From Vibrio chagasii (GTDB taxonomy: Bacteria > Pseudomonadota > Gammaproteobacteria > Enterobacterales > Vibrionaceae), in NCBI RefSeq assembly GCF_002954585.1, contig NZ_MSCI01000001.1, positions 806,001 to 870,000 on the forward strand: DNA of 64,000 nt. Reading direction: 5' to 3'. The notes under the pieces are model-generated. The model had not been told where the DNA came from, ran no database searches, and worked only from the letters and a program-made list of their open reading frames with translations. Below, piece by piece: positions 47,959-57,457 of this stretch. How positions within the stretch are numbered: position 1 is the stretch's first letter; every line of letters begins with the position of its first letter. The position numbers and the translations under genes were made by a program.

Positions 47959-48516
47959 TTATCTCCCCGGCATGATTGAAGAAGAGATAATCTTGACGGT
48001 AGTGCTTGTACCGCCGTTAAAGAAAGGTTGGAACCAGAAGCTTTCTTCTTCACAAAGGCTAACGCGGTATAAGGGGTAAACAACACCTTTATCTACCGGC
48101 GCTAAATCCGCATGATCAATAATTGAATCGGTTTGACAGTTTAAGTTTCTAAACTTACTACTACTAAACTCAGCAACATTATTGTTGTTGGTTAACGACT
48201 CTATCTTAATTGCAACATTGTTAACGGGCGTATTCAGCATTCGACTTGCAACTTTCACCATATCTCGTAATTCTTTCCGCATAACGGAAACGTTTTGTCC
48301 AGCTAGCACATCGCCATCAAAGTAACGAGAACGTTCTTTGATAATATTCACCAAAGCAAAACTCGATCGATCAAGCTTTGCGCGGGTAAGTAATTGATTG
48401 CTCAAGTCAGCAGCAAAGAGGTAAACACCCCAAAGTGCGATCAGTACGAACAGTAATTCAATGGTAAAAGAGCCTTGTTGACGAGACGCAGAACAGACAC
48501 GTTGTTTACAGCTCAT
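47959..48516 (-). CDS. tadF: TadF minor pseudopilin (tad-2)
   Basis: The protein is 185 residues from ATG 48516. The prepilin-like start reads SRQQGSFTIELLFVLIALWGVYLFA with the G/S site and Glu5. Starts at 48519 and 48534 are also open; the first has GGAAAG directly before it. It overlaps tadE by 11 bp or more. It should be processed by a TadV peptidase. Confidence 0.82.
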   Translation of the reverse strand: MSCKQRVCSASRQQGSFTIELLFVLIALWGVYLFAADLSNQLLTRAKLDRSSFALVNIIKERSRYFDGDVLAGQNVSVMRKELRDMVKVASRMLNTPVNNVAIKIESLTNNNNVAEFSSSKFRNLNCQTDSIIDHADLAPVDKGVVYPLYRVSLCEEESFWFQPFFNGGTSTTVKIISSSIMPGR

Positions 48517-48988
48517 CATCTTTCCAACCCTCATGTTCTAAATTCAAAACCATGGTGCGAGAGATATCTCTATCTGCAGCGCCTACTAGCATAATGACCG
48601 GCGTGTAGCGGTAAGTTACAGTGATTTCGGCAAGGTCATAGTTGAAGTTCAAACTTTGCCCAGCGTGTCCTCTGTTCGCCACAAAATCATCATAGTTTTT
48701 AAAATACCTCCCTTTGATCGAGAAACGTGAACCGTCAATTAAAAAGCGCCATAAGTTGTCATCATCTTCAATTAAGCTTCTGAATTTTTTCTCGTACTGC
48801 TCGTTGACCCCTTTACCCTCATAGATCTTAGCGTTTCTGATGGTTTCTCTAAGCGAGTACTCGGTCATGTTCACGACGTAGATTCGATAGCTCGACTCAA
48901 AAATTGCGAAGGTTGCAAAGAACAGAACCAGAGCACCCAATACAAACTCAATGGCAGTTACTCCCTTCTGTTTATAAAGGCGCTTCAT
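48506..48988 (-). CDS. tadE: TadE minor pseudopilin (tad-2)
   Basis: The 160-residue protein begins MKRLYKQKGVTAIEFVLGALVLFFATF, with the prepilin cleavage site after Gly and the mature Glu5. The soluble part is about 120 residues. It overlaps tadD by 17 bp. Function as in tad-1: a minor pilin that starts assembly. Confidence 0.88.
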   Translation of the reverse strand: MKRLYKQKGVTAIEFVLGALVLFFATFAIFESSYRIYVVNMTEYSLRETIRNAKIYEGKGVNEQYEKKFRSLIEDDDNLWRFLIDGSRFSIKGRYFKNYDDFVANRGHAGQSLNFNYDLAEITVTYRYTPVIMLVGAADRDISRTMVLNLEHEGWKDDEL

Positions 48989-49712
48989 TAGACGCTCCCG
49001 TTTGAGTGAGCTTGGCGGTAATAGCCTGAATTTCTTGCGTCGAAAAGTCGTCTTTTAGTAGCTTTTGAGCTGAGTTGACTTTGTCGGTTTTCATCAATGC
49101 TATCGCCAAGTTTGCTTTGACGATCTTATTAGCGGGATCTTCTTTCAACACCGGAGCTAACGTTTCAATCGCCTGATGATAGTCACCATTAGCTATCTGA
49201 ATCATCGCGATATTATTCTTTATTACAATGTCGTCGTAGCCACGTAAGCGAGCAAGACTCAGCTCCTGGTATGCTTTTTCGTACTGACCTATTTTTGCAT
49301 ATGACACACCGAGTAATACGTGAATTTGACCGGAATTGTTTCCGGCCTCAACCGAATTTATATAAGAAGAAATAGCACGGCCAAAGTCATTTTTATCATC
49401 GAAAACTTGGCCCTCTAGCTGATACAAACTTGGGTTAACGATGCCCTCTTGATGAAGGTGTTGAACATAGAAATCTGCCGATTCAATATCACCTTTGTGA
49501 AAGTATGCCCAGGCCAGTCTCTGTTTCACTGCTGGATCTTCCGAGCCTTGCTCCAACTGGTATTTATAATGGCTGATAAGGCCGTCGTAGTTTTTAACCT
49601 TCTCCATATTGGTCACACCCGCGTGTCGTTGCTCTTGCTCAGTAGGTGTCGATTGGCACCCTGATAACAGGCTTAGCGTTAACAACATCAAATAAGTGCG
49701 CTTTTTATTCAT
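48972..49712 (-). CDS. tadD: TadD TPR lipoprotein (tad-2)
   Basis: The 246-residue lipoprotein (lipobox LLSGC, residue 19) consists of TPR repeats over about 40-230 and is the normal TadD length. It lacks the SPOR-like tail of the tad-1 copy. TadD helps localise and assemble the secretin. It lies 12 bp after tadC. Confidence 0.9.
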   Translation of the reverse strand: MNKKRTYLMLLTLSLLSGCQSTPTEQEQRHAGVTNMEKVKNYDGLISHYKYQLEQGSEDPAVKQRLAWAYFHKGDIESADFYVQHLHQEGIVNPSLYQLEGQVFDDKNDFGRAISSYINSVEAGNNSGQIHVLLGVSYAKIGQYEKAYQELSLARLRGYDDIVIKNNIAMIQIANGDYHQAIETLAPVLKEDPANKIVKANLAIALMKTDKVNSAQKLLKDDFSTQEIQAITAKLTQTGASNEAPL

Positions 49713-49724
49713 TCGAACCGCCCT

Positions 49725-50567
49725 CTAGATACTCAATGTCATTTGCATGATGCTCGGCGCAAGAATCAAAATGACGATTGGAAACATGATGAATAAAATT
49801 AAAGGCACACTCATTTTGGCAGAGAGCTTACCTACCTTCTCCTCAACCGTAAGCATTTGCTCTTTACGCATATCCTCAGCAAGATCACTGAGTATTTGTG
49901 CGACAGACGTTCCGTATTGCAAGTTCTGAATAATAGTCAGAACAAAACTTCTCACCGCAGGGGTGGGGATACGCTCCGAAAGATCATTCAAAGCCTTTTC
50001 GATACCATGTATTTTACCTGAGTCAGATGTGCGCTTAATTTGGTAGCAAAGGTCAGAATCGAACTCTGCAAGCTCTAGAGCCAAATAAGCTAAACCAGCC
50101 TCTATAGTCATACCGGTTTGTACACATACTGACATCATGTCCAAGAGGTAAGGAAGCTGTGAGGAGGTTTTTCGGATAAGTATCTTACGGCGCACTTGCA
50201 ACAAAGTATCTGGAAGTACAATTACAGTAATTAAAGAGGTAATCGCAACCAACAGTTGGTTACTCGACGTCATGTCTCCCATCAGAACCAAAATAGAGAC
50301 CACCCCCAATACCAATACCTTCGCGGGAAAATAGAACTTCGCCCATTTCGTGTTGTAATATCCCGCTTCGATCAGTTTCTGCTCGAGCTCATCATGATGC
50401 TCCTTGCCAAATCTAATGAAAAATCGATTCAAGCGCGAAGGCGGTTTAATAGCATCAGTCGCTAGATAATTCGCTAATTTCTGTCTGCGCTGTTCGGCCT
50501 GTACCGACTCGATGATCAAAAAGAGCAGCGACAAAAACAGCACAATAAGTGCAGCTAGTATCATCAT
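49725..50567 (-). CDS. tadC: TadC inner-membrane platform protein (tad-2)
   Basis: From the ATG at 50567, which overlaps the tadB stop (ATGA), the protein is 280 residues with T2SF-type topology and the conserved LLDMMSVCVQTGMTIEAGL. The final helix reads VPLILFIMFPIVILILAP, nearly the same as in tad-1. The longer open start at 50594 runs into tadB and is not needed. Confidence 0.92.
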   Translation of the reverse strand: MMILAALIVLFLSLLFLIIESVQAEQRRQKLANYLATDAIKPPSRLNRFFIRFGKEHHDELEQKLIEAGYYNTKWAKFYFPAKVLVLGVVSILVLMGDMTSSNQLLVAITSLITVIVLPDTLLQVRRKILIRKTSSQLPYLLDMMSVCVQTGMTIEAGLAYLALELAEFDSDLCYQIKRTSDSGKIHGIEKALNDLSERIPTPAVRSFVLTIIQNLQYGTSVAQILSDLAEDMRKEQMLTVEEKVGKLSAKMSVPLILFIMFPIVILILAPSIMQMTLSI

Positions 50568-51466
50568 GCGCGAACACCTCTTACTAATAACCAAACAATA
50601 AATAAGCCGATAAGCTCACTGCCCAGCACATAAAACAATACGACTCTCCCCTCGGGGTCATGAAGTACAAAATCGACATTTGATGGATTGATTTGGCTAA
50701 GAATAATCATAAAAATCAGAGGGATAGCAGCCACTATCTTGGCTGAAATTCGGGCTTCCGAAGTCATTGCCATCTTCTTTTTTTCTAACGTTCTAGCATC
50801 CACCAACACACGAATTAATCGAGCCAACACACCTTTAAGTTGTCCGCCTCGCGCAATATTGGCTCTAAGCGTTACAGTAAAGAATAAAAACTCTGAATAC
50901 GGGTAGTTTTTACACGAGCGTTTAAGTACTACTTCCGGAGACTCACCTAACTTAAGTCGGTCTCCCATCAACTTAAACTCACGCCCGATAGGATTGTGCA
51001 TCACTTCGCCGACATAGCTAATGGCTTGCATTAAACTGTCACCCGCCGTCACGGCACTCATCAGAATATTCAACGCGTCAGGGAAGGTATTCTCGAAATC
51101 TCGGCGCCTTTTAGTCACCAAGAAACGATAGCCGAAAAAAGTAAAAACGAGAGCTAACACAGGTACACACCAAGCTTTAGTCACAGATAATAGGTCTATC
51201 ACAATGAACCAAGAGGCAGCCAGACTACCCATGACGTATAAAGTGATATACAAGGTTGAACGCGGCCCCAACACCATCAGGGTAGGTGAAATAGACTCTC
51301 TAAACCTGTGCCAAACCTGTTTCCCAACTAATGATCTCACGTTAATGGCGTCAAAGTTTTCAACTTCTACGTCTTCAATATTGAAGAATTGATTGACCTT
51401 TTTTACCTTTGAATCTCGGATCAAAAGAAGTAAAAGAGCGAACAGGATCAATGAAATCCAAAGCAT
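50564..51466 (-). CDS. tadB: TadB inner-membrane platform protein (tad-2)
   Basis: ATG 51466 has AGGGAG upstream and lies just past the tadA stop, so I used it instead of the open start at 51511. The protein is 300 residues with the GspF-type motif DALNILMSAVTAGDSLMQAISYVGE and ARGGQLKGVLARL. It forms the platform with TadC. Confidence 0.92.
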   Translation of the reverse strand: MLWISLILFALLLLLIRDSKVKKVNQFFNIEDVEVENFDAINVRSLVGKQVWHRFRESISPTLMVLGPRSTLYITLYVMGSLAASWFIVIDLLSVTKAWCVPVLALVFTFFGYRFLVTKRRRDFENTFPDALNILMSAVTAGDSLMQAISYVGEVMHNPIGREFKLMGDRLKLGESPEVVLKRSCKNYPYSEFLFFTVTLRANIARGGQLKGVLARLIRVLVDARTLEKKKMAMTSEARISAKIVAAIPLIFMIILSQINPSNVDFVLHDPEGRVVLFYVLGSELIGLFIVWLLVRGVRA

Positions 51467-51467
51467 G

Positions 51468-52739
51468 CTAAACTCCCTTAAAGGATTCGATAAGCTCTTC
51501 ATAAAGCCCAAAGAATTTCGCTTTTTTCACAAGCTCAGAGCGCTGCATGATCCCATTGGTGACAAACTCCCCTTTCACATTTTCGCCGAAAAGAGCATCG
51601 TCGTGCCGAAAGCCATAAATCTCTTCCATCACCACGCTATCGCCTTCAAGTCCAACAATTTCCGATATACTGGTAATTTTACGCGTACCATCACGCAGCC
51701 TATTAACTTGTACAACCATCTGAACGGCACTCACGATTGTTCTTCGAATCGCATCTAACGGCTGATTCAAGTTCGCCATCATCACCATTGATTCAACACG
51801 GGCAATTGCATCTCTCGGCGTGTTCGCGTGCAGCGTAGACATAGACCCATCGTGGCCGGTGTTCATCGCTTGCAACATCTCAAATGCTTCAGAGCCACGA
51901 CATTCACCGAGAATAATTCGATCAGGACGCATACGAAGCGCGTTGATCACCAAGTCTCGCTGAGTCACAGCCCCAGTTTGTTCAACACTGGAGGTTCGCG
52001 TTTCAAGTCTAACTAAGTTAGGTTGTTGCAGACGCAGTTCAGCGGCGTCTTCAATAGTGACGATACGTTCGTCTTCCGCAATGTATTGAGACAAAGCGTT
52101 CAATAAGGTTGTCTTACCGGAACCAGTACCACCAGAGATAAGCACATTAATACGACAGCGAGACGCTATCATTAATACTCTCGCCATATCAGGTGACATC
52201 GAACCAAAATCGATCAAATCATCAAACCCGATATTTTGTTCTCTAAACTTTCGAATAGAGATCGATGTGCCATCCAGCGCAATCGGTGGAATCACGATGT
52301 TCACACGGCTACCGTCATCTAACCTGGCATCAACTGTTGGAGAGAGTTCATCAACGCGTCTGCCTACACGTGAAGCGATACGCTTAGCAATAGCCAACAA
52401 CTGCTCTTCATTCACAAACGAAACTTCGGACTTTTTGACCTTACCATGTCGTTCGAAAAAGATGTTATTGGGCCCATTAACCATGATATCGGAGATAGAC
52501 TGGTCCTCGACCAAAGGCTGCAAAGGACCAAGCCCAAACAGCTCATCGATAAGGCTTTTCACTAAACCAGATTTCATCATTGATGTGATGGGTCTCTGGT
52601 AGCTATTGGCTAATAAATCTACTGCCGCTTGTATCTGTGATTCTAGTTCTTTTCGGCTCATTTTCTGAACCGCTTCGGCGTCTAACGCTTCAAAAATTTG
52701 ACCACGAAAGGCGAGATATAAGTCTTTATTAGAACTCAT
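51468..52739 (-). CDS. tadA: TadA/CpaF pilus assembly ATPase (tad-2)
   Basis: The 423-residue ATPase has Walker [16 protein letters not shown] near residue 203, [33 protein letters not shown] and [18 protein letters not shown]. It closely resembles the tad-1 ATPase over its whole length, the strongest of all the paralogous pairs. It powers pilin assembly and overlaps tadZ by 4 bp. Confidence 0.96.
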   Translation of the reverse strand: MSSNKDLYLAFRGQIFEALDAEAVQKMSRKELESQIQAAVDLLANSYQRPITSMMKSGLVKSLIDELFGLGPLQPLVEDQSISDIMVNGPNNIFFERHGKVKKSEVSFVNEEQLLAIAKRIASRVGRRVDELSPTVDARLDDGSRVNIVIPPIALDGTSISIRKFREQNIGFDDLIDFGSMSPDMARVLMIASRCRINVLISGGTGSGKTTLLNALSQYIAEDERIVTIEDAAELRLQQPNLVRLETRTSSVEQTGAVTQRDLVINALRMRPDRIILGECRGSEAFEMLQAMNTGHDGSMSTLHANTPRDAIARVESMVMMANLNQPLDAIRRTIVSAVQMVVQVNRLRDGTRKITSISEIVGLEGDSVVMEEIYGFRHDDALFGENVKGEFVTNGIMQRSELVKKAKFFGLYEELIESFKGV

Positions 52740-53977
52740 TTAACACGCACCTTCTTTAACCAAGAGTTCATCGCTTTCTGGTCGATCGGCTGGCCATTAA
52801 TGAGTTTGACCAACTGCTCCGTAGAGTGACTAATATTTCGGTCGTGTTTATGTCCTCGCTTACCATCAATAATGATGTGCGCAAGCGACTTACAATAGTC
52901 AAACTCTAGATCAACACTCACTCCCAGATACTTATTAAGATCCGACTTTTCCAACACAAAAGAATTTTTAGGTCGATGGTAGTTAGCGACCATAATGATG
53001 CGAGTACGCGACGACAAAGTCAGCTGTAAGCTCTCTATCTTTTCATACAGCCGCTTAGCGCTCCTCACCGATGACACCGATGCGTCGAACACCAACACAA
53101 CCACATCAAAATTTTCTGCCAAGAGTTGTGGTTCAACTTTGAAGTCCACTGCCCCAGAAAAATCTTCAATAATGAAGTTGGTGTTTCTCGCCAACAGTCC
53201 ACATAAGGTTTGGCTATAATTAAAAATATCACTTGGGCTCTTCTCACCATCAATCGCTAACAAACGAAGATGCTTACGAGCATTAAAGAGGTAGCTCAAT
53301 GCACCCTCTTCGTCCATTTCGTGCAATGGCGTGGTAAACTCATCAATGGTTCGCGGCATAAAATCTTTTAGCCCAAGCAAAACATCAATATTAGTACCAG
53401 CATTTTGATGGTCGACAAGAATCGTATCTGAGCCTTGTGTCGATAACAGTGACCCAAGTTCAGTAGAGATAAACGACGCGCCCACACCACCTTTGCTACC
53501 AACAATAGCAACGCGTTTTGCTTTACGTTTCTGGCTGACACCAGAAAAGGTTTTGAGGTTCTTACTCACGTGAGTTAAGAAGTCCGCAAATTCTTGTTTA
53601 TTCACCGGCCAGAAAACGTAGTAGAACCCCATCTCTTTAAGAGAGCGAAGCGTTGAAATAGCATCCTCTTTACCGATAACTACCACGCCTTTATGAGTTG
53701 GTAGTTTACTAGCGAAAGCTTTTGCATCTTCTACAACATTGCTCGACTCATTAAGCTCAAGAATCACAATATGACTGCTTTGTTGCTCGGTAACTTTGGT
53801 TAATCCGGCCGTTGTGTTTACGCAAGCTGGCTCATCCCACCCTTCAAACAGAAATACTTCTTGAACTAGATTCAAACACTCTTGTGATTGATAAAATAAC
53901 GTACACCCAGCCACACCGCTCGAGGTTGTCAGAACTGGCTTGGCTTTGGTTGCTAACGCTTTTGTCAAATCAAACAT
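52736..53977 (-). CDS. tadZ: TadZ/CpaE localisation ATPase (tad-2)
   Basis: The 413-residue protein has a receiver-like N-terminal part and a ParA/MinD-type domain with the deviant Walker A GSKGGVGASF near residue 160, followed by ILVDHQNAGTNIDVLLG. It is expected to recruit the Tad machine to a cell pole or patch. It overlaps rcpB by a single base (53977) and tadA by 4 bp. Confidence 0.92.
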   Translation of the reverse strand: MFDLTKALATKAKPVLTTSSGVAGCTLFYQSQECLNLVQEVFLFEGWDEPACVNTTAGLTKVTEQQSSHIVILELNESSNVVEDAKAFASKLPTHKGVVVIGKEDAISTLRSLKEMGFYYVFWPVNKQEFADFLTHVSKNLKTFSGVSQKRKAKRVAIVGSKGGVGASFISTELGSLLSTQGSDTILVDHQNAGTNIDVLLGLKDFMPRTIDEFTTPLHEMDEEGALSYLFNARKHLRLLAIDGEKSPSDIFNYSQTLCGLLARNTNFIIEDFSGAVDFKVEPQLLAENFDVVVLVFDASVSSVRSAKRLYEKIESLQLTLSSRTRIIMVANYHRPKNSFVLEKSDLNKYLGVSVDLEFDYCKSLAHIIIDGKRGHKHDRNISHSTEQLVKLINGQPIDQKAMNSWLKKVRVK

Positions 53978-54456
53978 TATTGCTCTCCTACCAATCTTGA
54001 CTTATGCGCCACTTGCTTCAATCTCATCGACTCAACAAAACAGTCAGACTGCCTCAAATTGACATGTATTTGGGCTGGCTTGCACGTTTGTGTCTTCAAG
54101 CGCGTTAGCGTTACTTTGATTCCTAGGTCACTTGGCAACGACTGGGCATACCGATAAACAACTCGTTGTGGTGTGATAATATGCGATGGATACTGTTTAA
54201 AAATACTCTGCAGCAGCTGTTTGTTCGCAGCTGACTTATAATCCACCACATAGGTAGCCTCTTTATCGACCGATTCAATTTCCTGTATCAAGTCACTAAT
54301 CTGCTGAGCTGTTTTATCGCGTTTTTTAATAACAAACTCAAAACTATGGTGCTCTTTGTAAACAAGAGCTTCTGCACCTTGAGCGACGAAATACTGTTCA
54401 GAAGCACAGCCAAACAGTGAGGTAGAGAACAAGGCTATCAATGCTAATTTCTTCAT
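53977..54456 (-). CDS. rcpB: RcpB/CpaD-like outer-membrane lipoprotein (tad-2)
   Basis: The 159-residue lipoprotein (lipobox LFGC near residue 17) occupies the CpaD/RcpB position, overlapping the secretin stop by 4 bp. It has two late Cys (QTCKPAQ, SDCFVES), which matches the tad-1 copy. Function in secretin assembly is inferred from position and size. Confidence 0.8.
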   Translation of the reverse strand: MKKLALIALFSTSLFGCASEQYFVAQGAEALVYKEHHSFEFVIKKRDKTAQQISDLIQEIESVDKEATYVVDYKSAANKQLLQSIFKQYPSHIITPQRVVYRYAQSLPSDLGIKVTLTRLKTQTCKPAQIHVNLRQSDCFVESMRLKQVAHKSRLVGEQ

Positions 54457-55820
54457 TGGATAAATCCTCCTTGCGACAGCAGACGAATTGTTGCATCAGA
54501 CGACGTTACTTCCTTACCATCCCACTTGATGTTCAACCAACGTGCCAATGTCGATGTCTTCTTAATGTACGGAAGTTGAATATCTTTTGGCTTCATTGGC
54601 TCCACTAGATTTACAGTAGCGACGATGATCAATTCGGTACGTTTCCTTTCGGTGGTTGCTTTTCTAAACGCGGCGCCAAGAACTGGAATATCACCAATAA
54701 ATGGGATCTTTTGCATTTTTTCCAAATCAGCGCTGCTCATCAAACCACCTAGAACAAAGCTATCACCATCGGCCAGCTCTATCGTTGTCATTGCACGACG
54801 AGAAACAAGCTGTGGCACTTTGATACCAGCTGCTTCAACATACCCCTCAACTTCACTCACTTCAGGTGCCAGTTGCATTCGGATCTTGTCTTGGCTCAAC
54901 ACTTTGGCCGTTAGATCCAACTTGATACCGAACTCTTTGAATGAGATGTTGACGTTATTATTGGAAGACATGATTACAGGTACTTCCCCGCCAACCAGAA
55001 AACTTGCAGACTCACCGGATAATACGGTTAAGTTCGGCTCAGCCAGAACCTCTGCGATCTGGTCATTTCCTAACGCTGTAATCAAGGTAGTGAGCTTAGC
55101 CGCATTGAATTGGTCAAAAACAAATTGCCCGACACTTGAACCTACCGTACTCCAATCAGAACCAATGGTCTGGCCAAACGATTCTGTCACTTGCGCGACC
55201 GATATTTTAACGTTCACCTGCTGAGTCGTGGCGACTTCAATTCGCTCGATGATCCCTTGCCACGTCATATTGCGAGCAAACACCATGCTTTCAGACTCTT
55301 CATAATCCGAGCTGTCGGATTTAAATTTTAGCTTTTGTGCTTTGTCCCACTTCTCCATTTTTTCTCGGTCTAGTAACGTCGCGACCAAGCGATAAATATC
55401 GTCACGCGTTTCTTCTGAATCAACGATACCACTCACTGCAACTTGCTCACCTATTGACTGAACCTTTACTTGAGCGTCAGGAAAATGGAATTTGAGTTGT
55501 TTCCTGACGTCCGTTAAGTTCAAATCAACAATAATACGGTCGGATAACAGCACGTCGTTATCCACTCCATAGACAATCAATCGCGATTGGCCCACACTAT
55601 TTGCAAACACAACAAGAGTGCTATCGTTGATTACCTTGTAATCAACGATGTTAGGGTTGTTTATGAACACTTGACCGATAGGTGTTTTAAATTGAATGTG
55701 TTGACCATCATTTAAAGTGATAGAACGATCAGCAGCGAAAGTATTTGTTGTTGAAAGTAAGCCAAACAGCGTTACTAAAATGGAGCCAAACAATGCTCCT
55801 TGATGGATAATCCTCATCAC
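54453..55820 (-). CDS. rcpA: RcpA/CpaC outer-membrane secretin (tad-2)
   Basis: The 455-residue protein has a signal peptide (cut after NTFAA), the pilus-secretin N-domain (GQVFINNPNIVDYKVI, VGQSRLIVYG), a BON-like part and a secretin core with VLAEPNLTVLSGESASFLVGGEVPV and IPFIGDIPVLGAAFRKA. It forms the exit channel of the second pilus. It overlaps rcpC by 4 bp. Confidence 0.95.
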   Translation of the reverse strand: MMRIIHQGALFGSILVTLFGLLSTTNTFAADRSITLNDGQHIQFKTPIGQVFINNPNIVDYKVINDSTLVVFANSVGQSRLIVYGVDNDVLLSDRIIVDLNLTDVRKQLKFHFPDAQVKVQSIGEQVAVSGIVDSEETRDDIYRLVATLLDREKMEKWDKAQKLKFKSDSSDYEESESMVFARNMTWQGIIERIEVATTQQVNVKISVAQVTESFGQTIGSDWSTVGSSVGQFVFDQFNAAKLTTLITALGNDQIAEVLAEPNLTVLSGESASFLVGGEVPVIMSSNNNVNISFKEFGIKLDLTAKVLSQDKIRMQLAPEVSEVEGYVEAAGIKVPQLVSRRAMTTIELADGDSFVLGGLMSSADLEKMQKIPFIGDIPVLGAAFRKATTERKRTELIIVATVNLVEPMKPKDIQLPYIKKTSTLARWLNIKWDGKEVTSSDATIRLLSQGGFIQ

Positions 55821-56641
55821 AAAGCCTCTCTTGGATTGTTCTCATTACCACGTAACTCATTAACTCCTGTGTAGTTATCAATGATATTACGCACCTCAGC
55901 AAACTCAGGCTGACTATAGGTTTGGCTGCGATAAATTTCGATGTGCATGGTTCGTTGTGCAAGGGCGAGTTTGGGTAGATCATCCGGGCTTACTTCAATG
56001 ACAACTGTCGTTAAGCCAGCCTCTTCACTTGGAGAGCGAGCAGTAATCGATCTATCCCCTGTGTCATCATTTCCGATATTGAGCACCTTGACATGTTTCA
56101 AAAACATCGACGCCTTCACTCCGCGAAAACGCTTCGGCTTATCAAGGTTGCCAGCCAAATTGGCATTAGGAGAGCTCACCGTAAGCACATCGACAAAAGA
56201 CCCCGGCCGGATGTAGTCATTTATCAAGTTTTTATCGCTAACTTTTAATGGGTACAATGTCATGTTCTCGGTAACGAGAAGATCAATGTAGCCAGGTCTA
56301 CCAGGGCTCACTTGATATTCAGGTAATACCACATCACCAGAGCGCAGGTTTCGATTTAATAGAATGGAAGGCGAGAAACTGATTTGTGTATCTTCTCTGA
56401 CACCAAGTTTTAGTGCTTCACTAAGAGGCAATTGTTGTTTAACAACATCTTGTGCATTGACTGCATGCCCTTTTTTAAGGGCTTCAGTTGCAATCCAAAC
56501 TCCCACATGTTCTTCGCTTTTTTCTACGACCACTTCATCGGCAGTGTTCGGCTCGGGTTCACTCTTAAACAAATCGACAGCGCCTAATGCGCCCACGATT
56601 AAAGCAGCGATGGCAACAAGTAATACCAGTCGTGATCTCAT
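55817..56641 (-). CDS. rcpC: RcpC/CpaB pilus assembly protein (tad-2)
   Basis: The 274-residue protein has one N-terminal helix (MRSRLVLLVAIAALIVGALGAV), a SAF-type domain (KKGHAVNAQDVVKQQ ... VLPEYQVSPGRPGYI) and a CpaB/RcpC C-terminal region with PGSFVDVLTVSSPN. It starts 20 bp after tadV and overlaps the secretin by 4 bp. Confidence 0.9.
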   Translation of the reverse strand: MRSRLVLLVAIAALIVGALGAVDLFKSEPEPNTADEVVVEKSEEHVGVWIATEALKKGHAVNAQDVVKQQLPLSEALKLGVREDTQISFSPSILLNRNLRSGDVVLPEYQVSPGRPGYIDLLVTENMTLYPLKVSDKNLINDYIRPGSFVDVLTVSSPNANLAGNLDKPKRFRGVKASMFLKHVKVLNIGNDDTGDRSITARSPSEEAGLTTVVIEVSPDDLPKLALAQRTMHIEIYRSQTYSQPEFAEVRNIIDNYTGVNELRGNENNPREAL

Positions 56642-56661
56642 AATATTCTCATTCTTTGAGG

Positions 56662-57087
56662 TTATATATATGGCGTAGATTTAGTTAAAATAACCAAATA
56701 GAATCCGATGCTGATAGCAATCCCATACGGAATACCTTTTTGATCATTCAACGTTTCTCTCGCTAGTATTTTGCTTATCAACTTTGTCTTTACTAGATAA
56801 AAAACTACTAAAACCCCACCAGAAAAAGCCATCATAACGAGTGCCCAAATTAGATCATGAACAGGAATGGTAAGTGATAAAGCAGATGCATATTTAATAT
56901 CACCAGCGCCAATCCAAATTAGCTTATAAAGAATAAGCCCTATACCTAACACGAGTAAAAAGCTCATAACTTGAATATCTAACGGAGATAAGAAAGACTG
57001 CAATAGCAGTAATACGTATAACGCGTTGTTTTGTATCTTACGGTAGAGAAAGTCAGTGGCCGACACATATATACACAATATTGCCAA
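56662..57087 (-). CDS. tadV: TadV/CpaA prepilin peptidase, start uncertain (tad-2)
   Basis: The peptidase core is clear: VSATDFLYRKIQNN with the first catalytic Asp, IGAGDIKYASAL with the second, and about four helices. As drawn, it starts at TTG 57087 and is 141 residues, with only 11 residues before the first Asp against about 25 in the tad-1 copy. An ATG at 57107 starts MNFI and then hits a stop; one more T in the TTTT run there would join it to this frame and give MNFYLVGLAILCIYV. Either a TTG start, a real frameshift or a base error may explain this. It lies between flp and rcpC and is co-oriented, unlike in tad-1. Confidence 0.78.
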   Translation of the reverse strand: MAILCIYVSATDFLYRKIQNNALYVLLLLQSFLSPLDIQVMSFLLVLGIGLILYKLIWIGAGDIKYASALSLTIPVHDLIWALVMMAFSGGVLVVFYLVKTKLISKILARETLNDQKGIPYGIAISIGFYLVILTKSTPYI

Positions 57088-57172
57088 GCCAACTAGATAA
57101 AATTCATGACTAAAAATAGGAACGCCACATAAATAAAGTAAAATAAATCTTACAGTATATCTAAAACTAACA

Positions 57173-57203
57173 ATGCCAGACCTATAACATATTAGTCCGG
57201 CAT
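57173..57203 (-). terminator. Attenuator-like hairpin between flp and tadV (tad-2)
   Basis: On the minus-strand RNA, ATGCCGGAC and GTCTGGCAT pair over nine positions, with one G-U, around a 13-base loop and are followed by TGTTAGTTTT. It mirrors the hairpin after flp in tad-1 and may favour pilin output. Confidence 0.45.
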
Positions 57204-57238
57204 AAGTATCTAATTATTACTAAACTAGATATTAAGGA

Positions 57239-57457
57239 TTAACCTTGCTCTTTACCGCCTGCAGTCGAAATAGCAGTAGCGACTTTATCAAAAGCATCTT
57301 CTAACTCGTTGATGAAACCGCCGTCTCCCACTGCTGTCGTTACTAACACAGCCATTGCTACGGCAATCAGACCATATTCGATCGCAGTCACGCCGCGTTC
57401 ATCGTTTTTAAATGAATGGAAAAAATTGCTAGCAGACACGTATGCTTTAGTTAACAT
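57239..57457 (-). CDS. flp: Flp-type major pilin (tad-2)
   Basis: From ATG 57457 the prepilin is 72 residues. A leader ends NDERG, then VTAIEYGLIAVAMAVLVTTAV carries Glu5 and Tyr6 of the mature pilin. The C-terminal half (GGFINELEDAFDKVATAIST) is longer and more acidic than in the tad-1 pilin. AGGTAA lies before the ATG. An open extension to 57532 has no good start. It is the first gene of tad-2. Confidence 0.93.
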   Translation of the reverse strand: MLTKAYVSASNFFHSFKNDERGVTAIEYGLIAVAMAVLVTTAVGDGGFINELEDAFDKVATAISTAGGKEQG

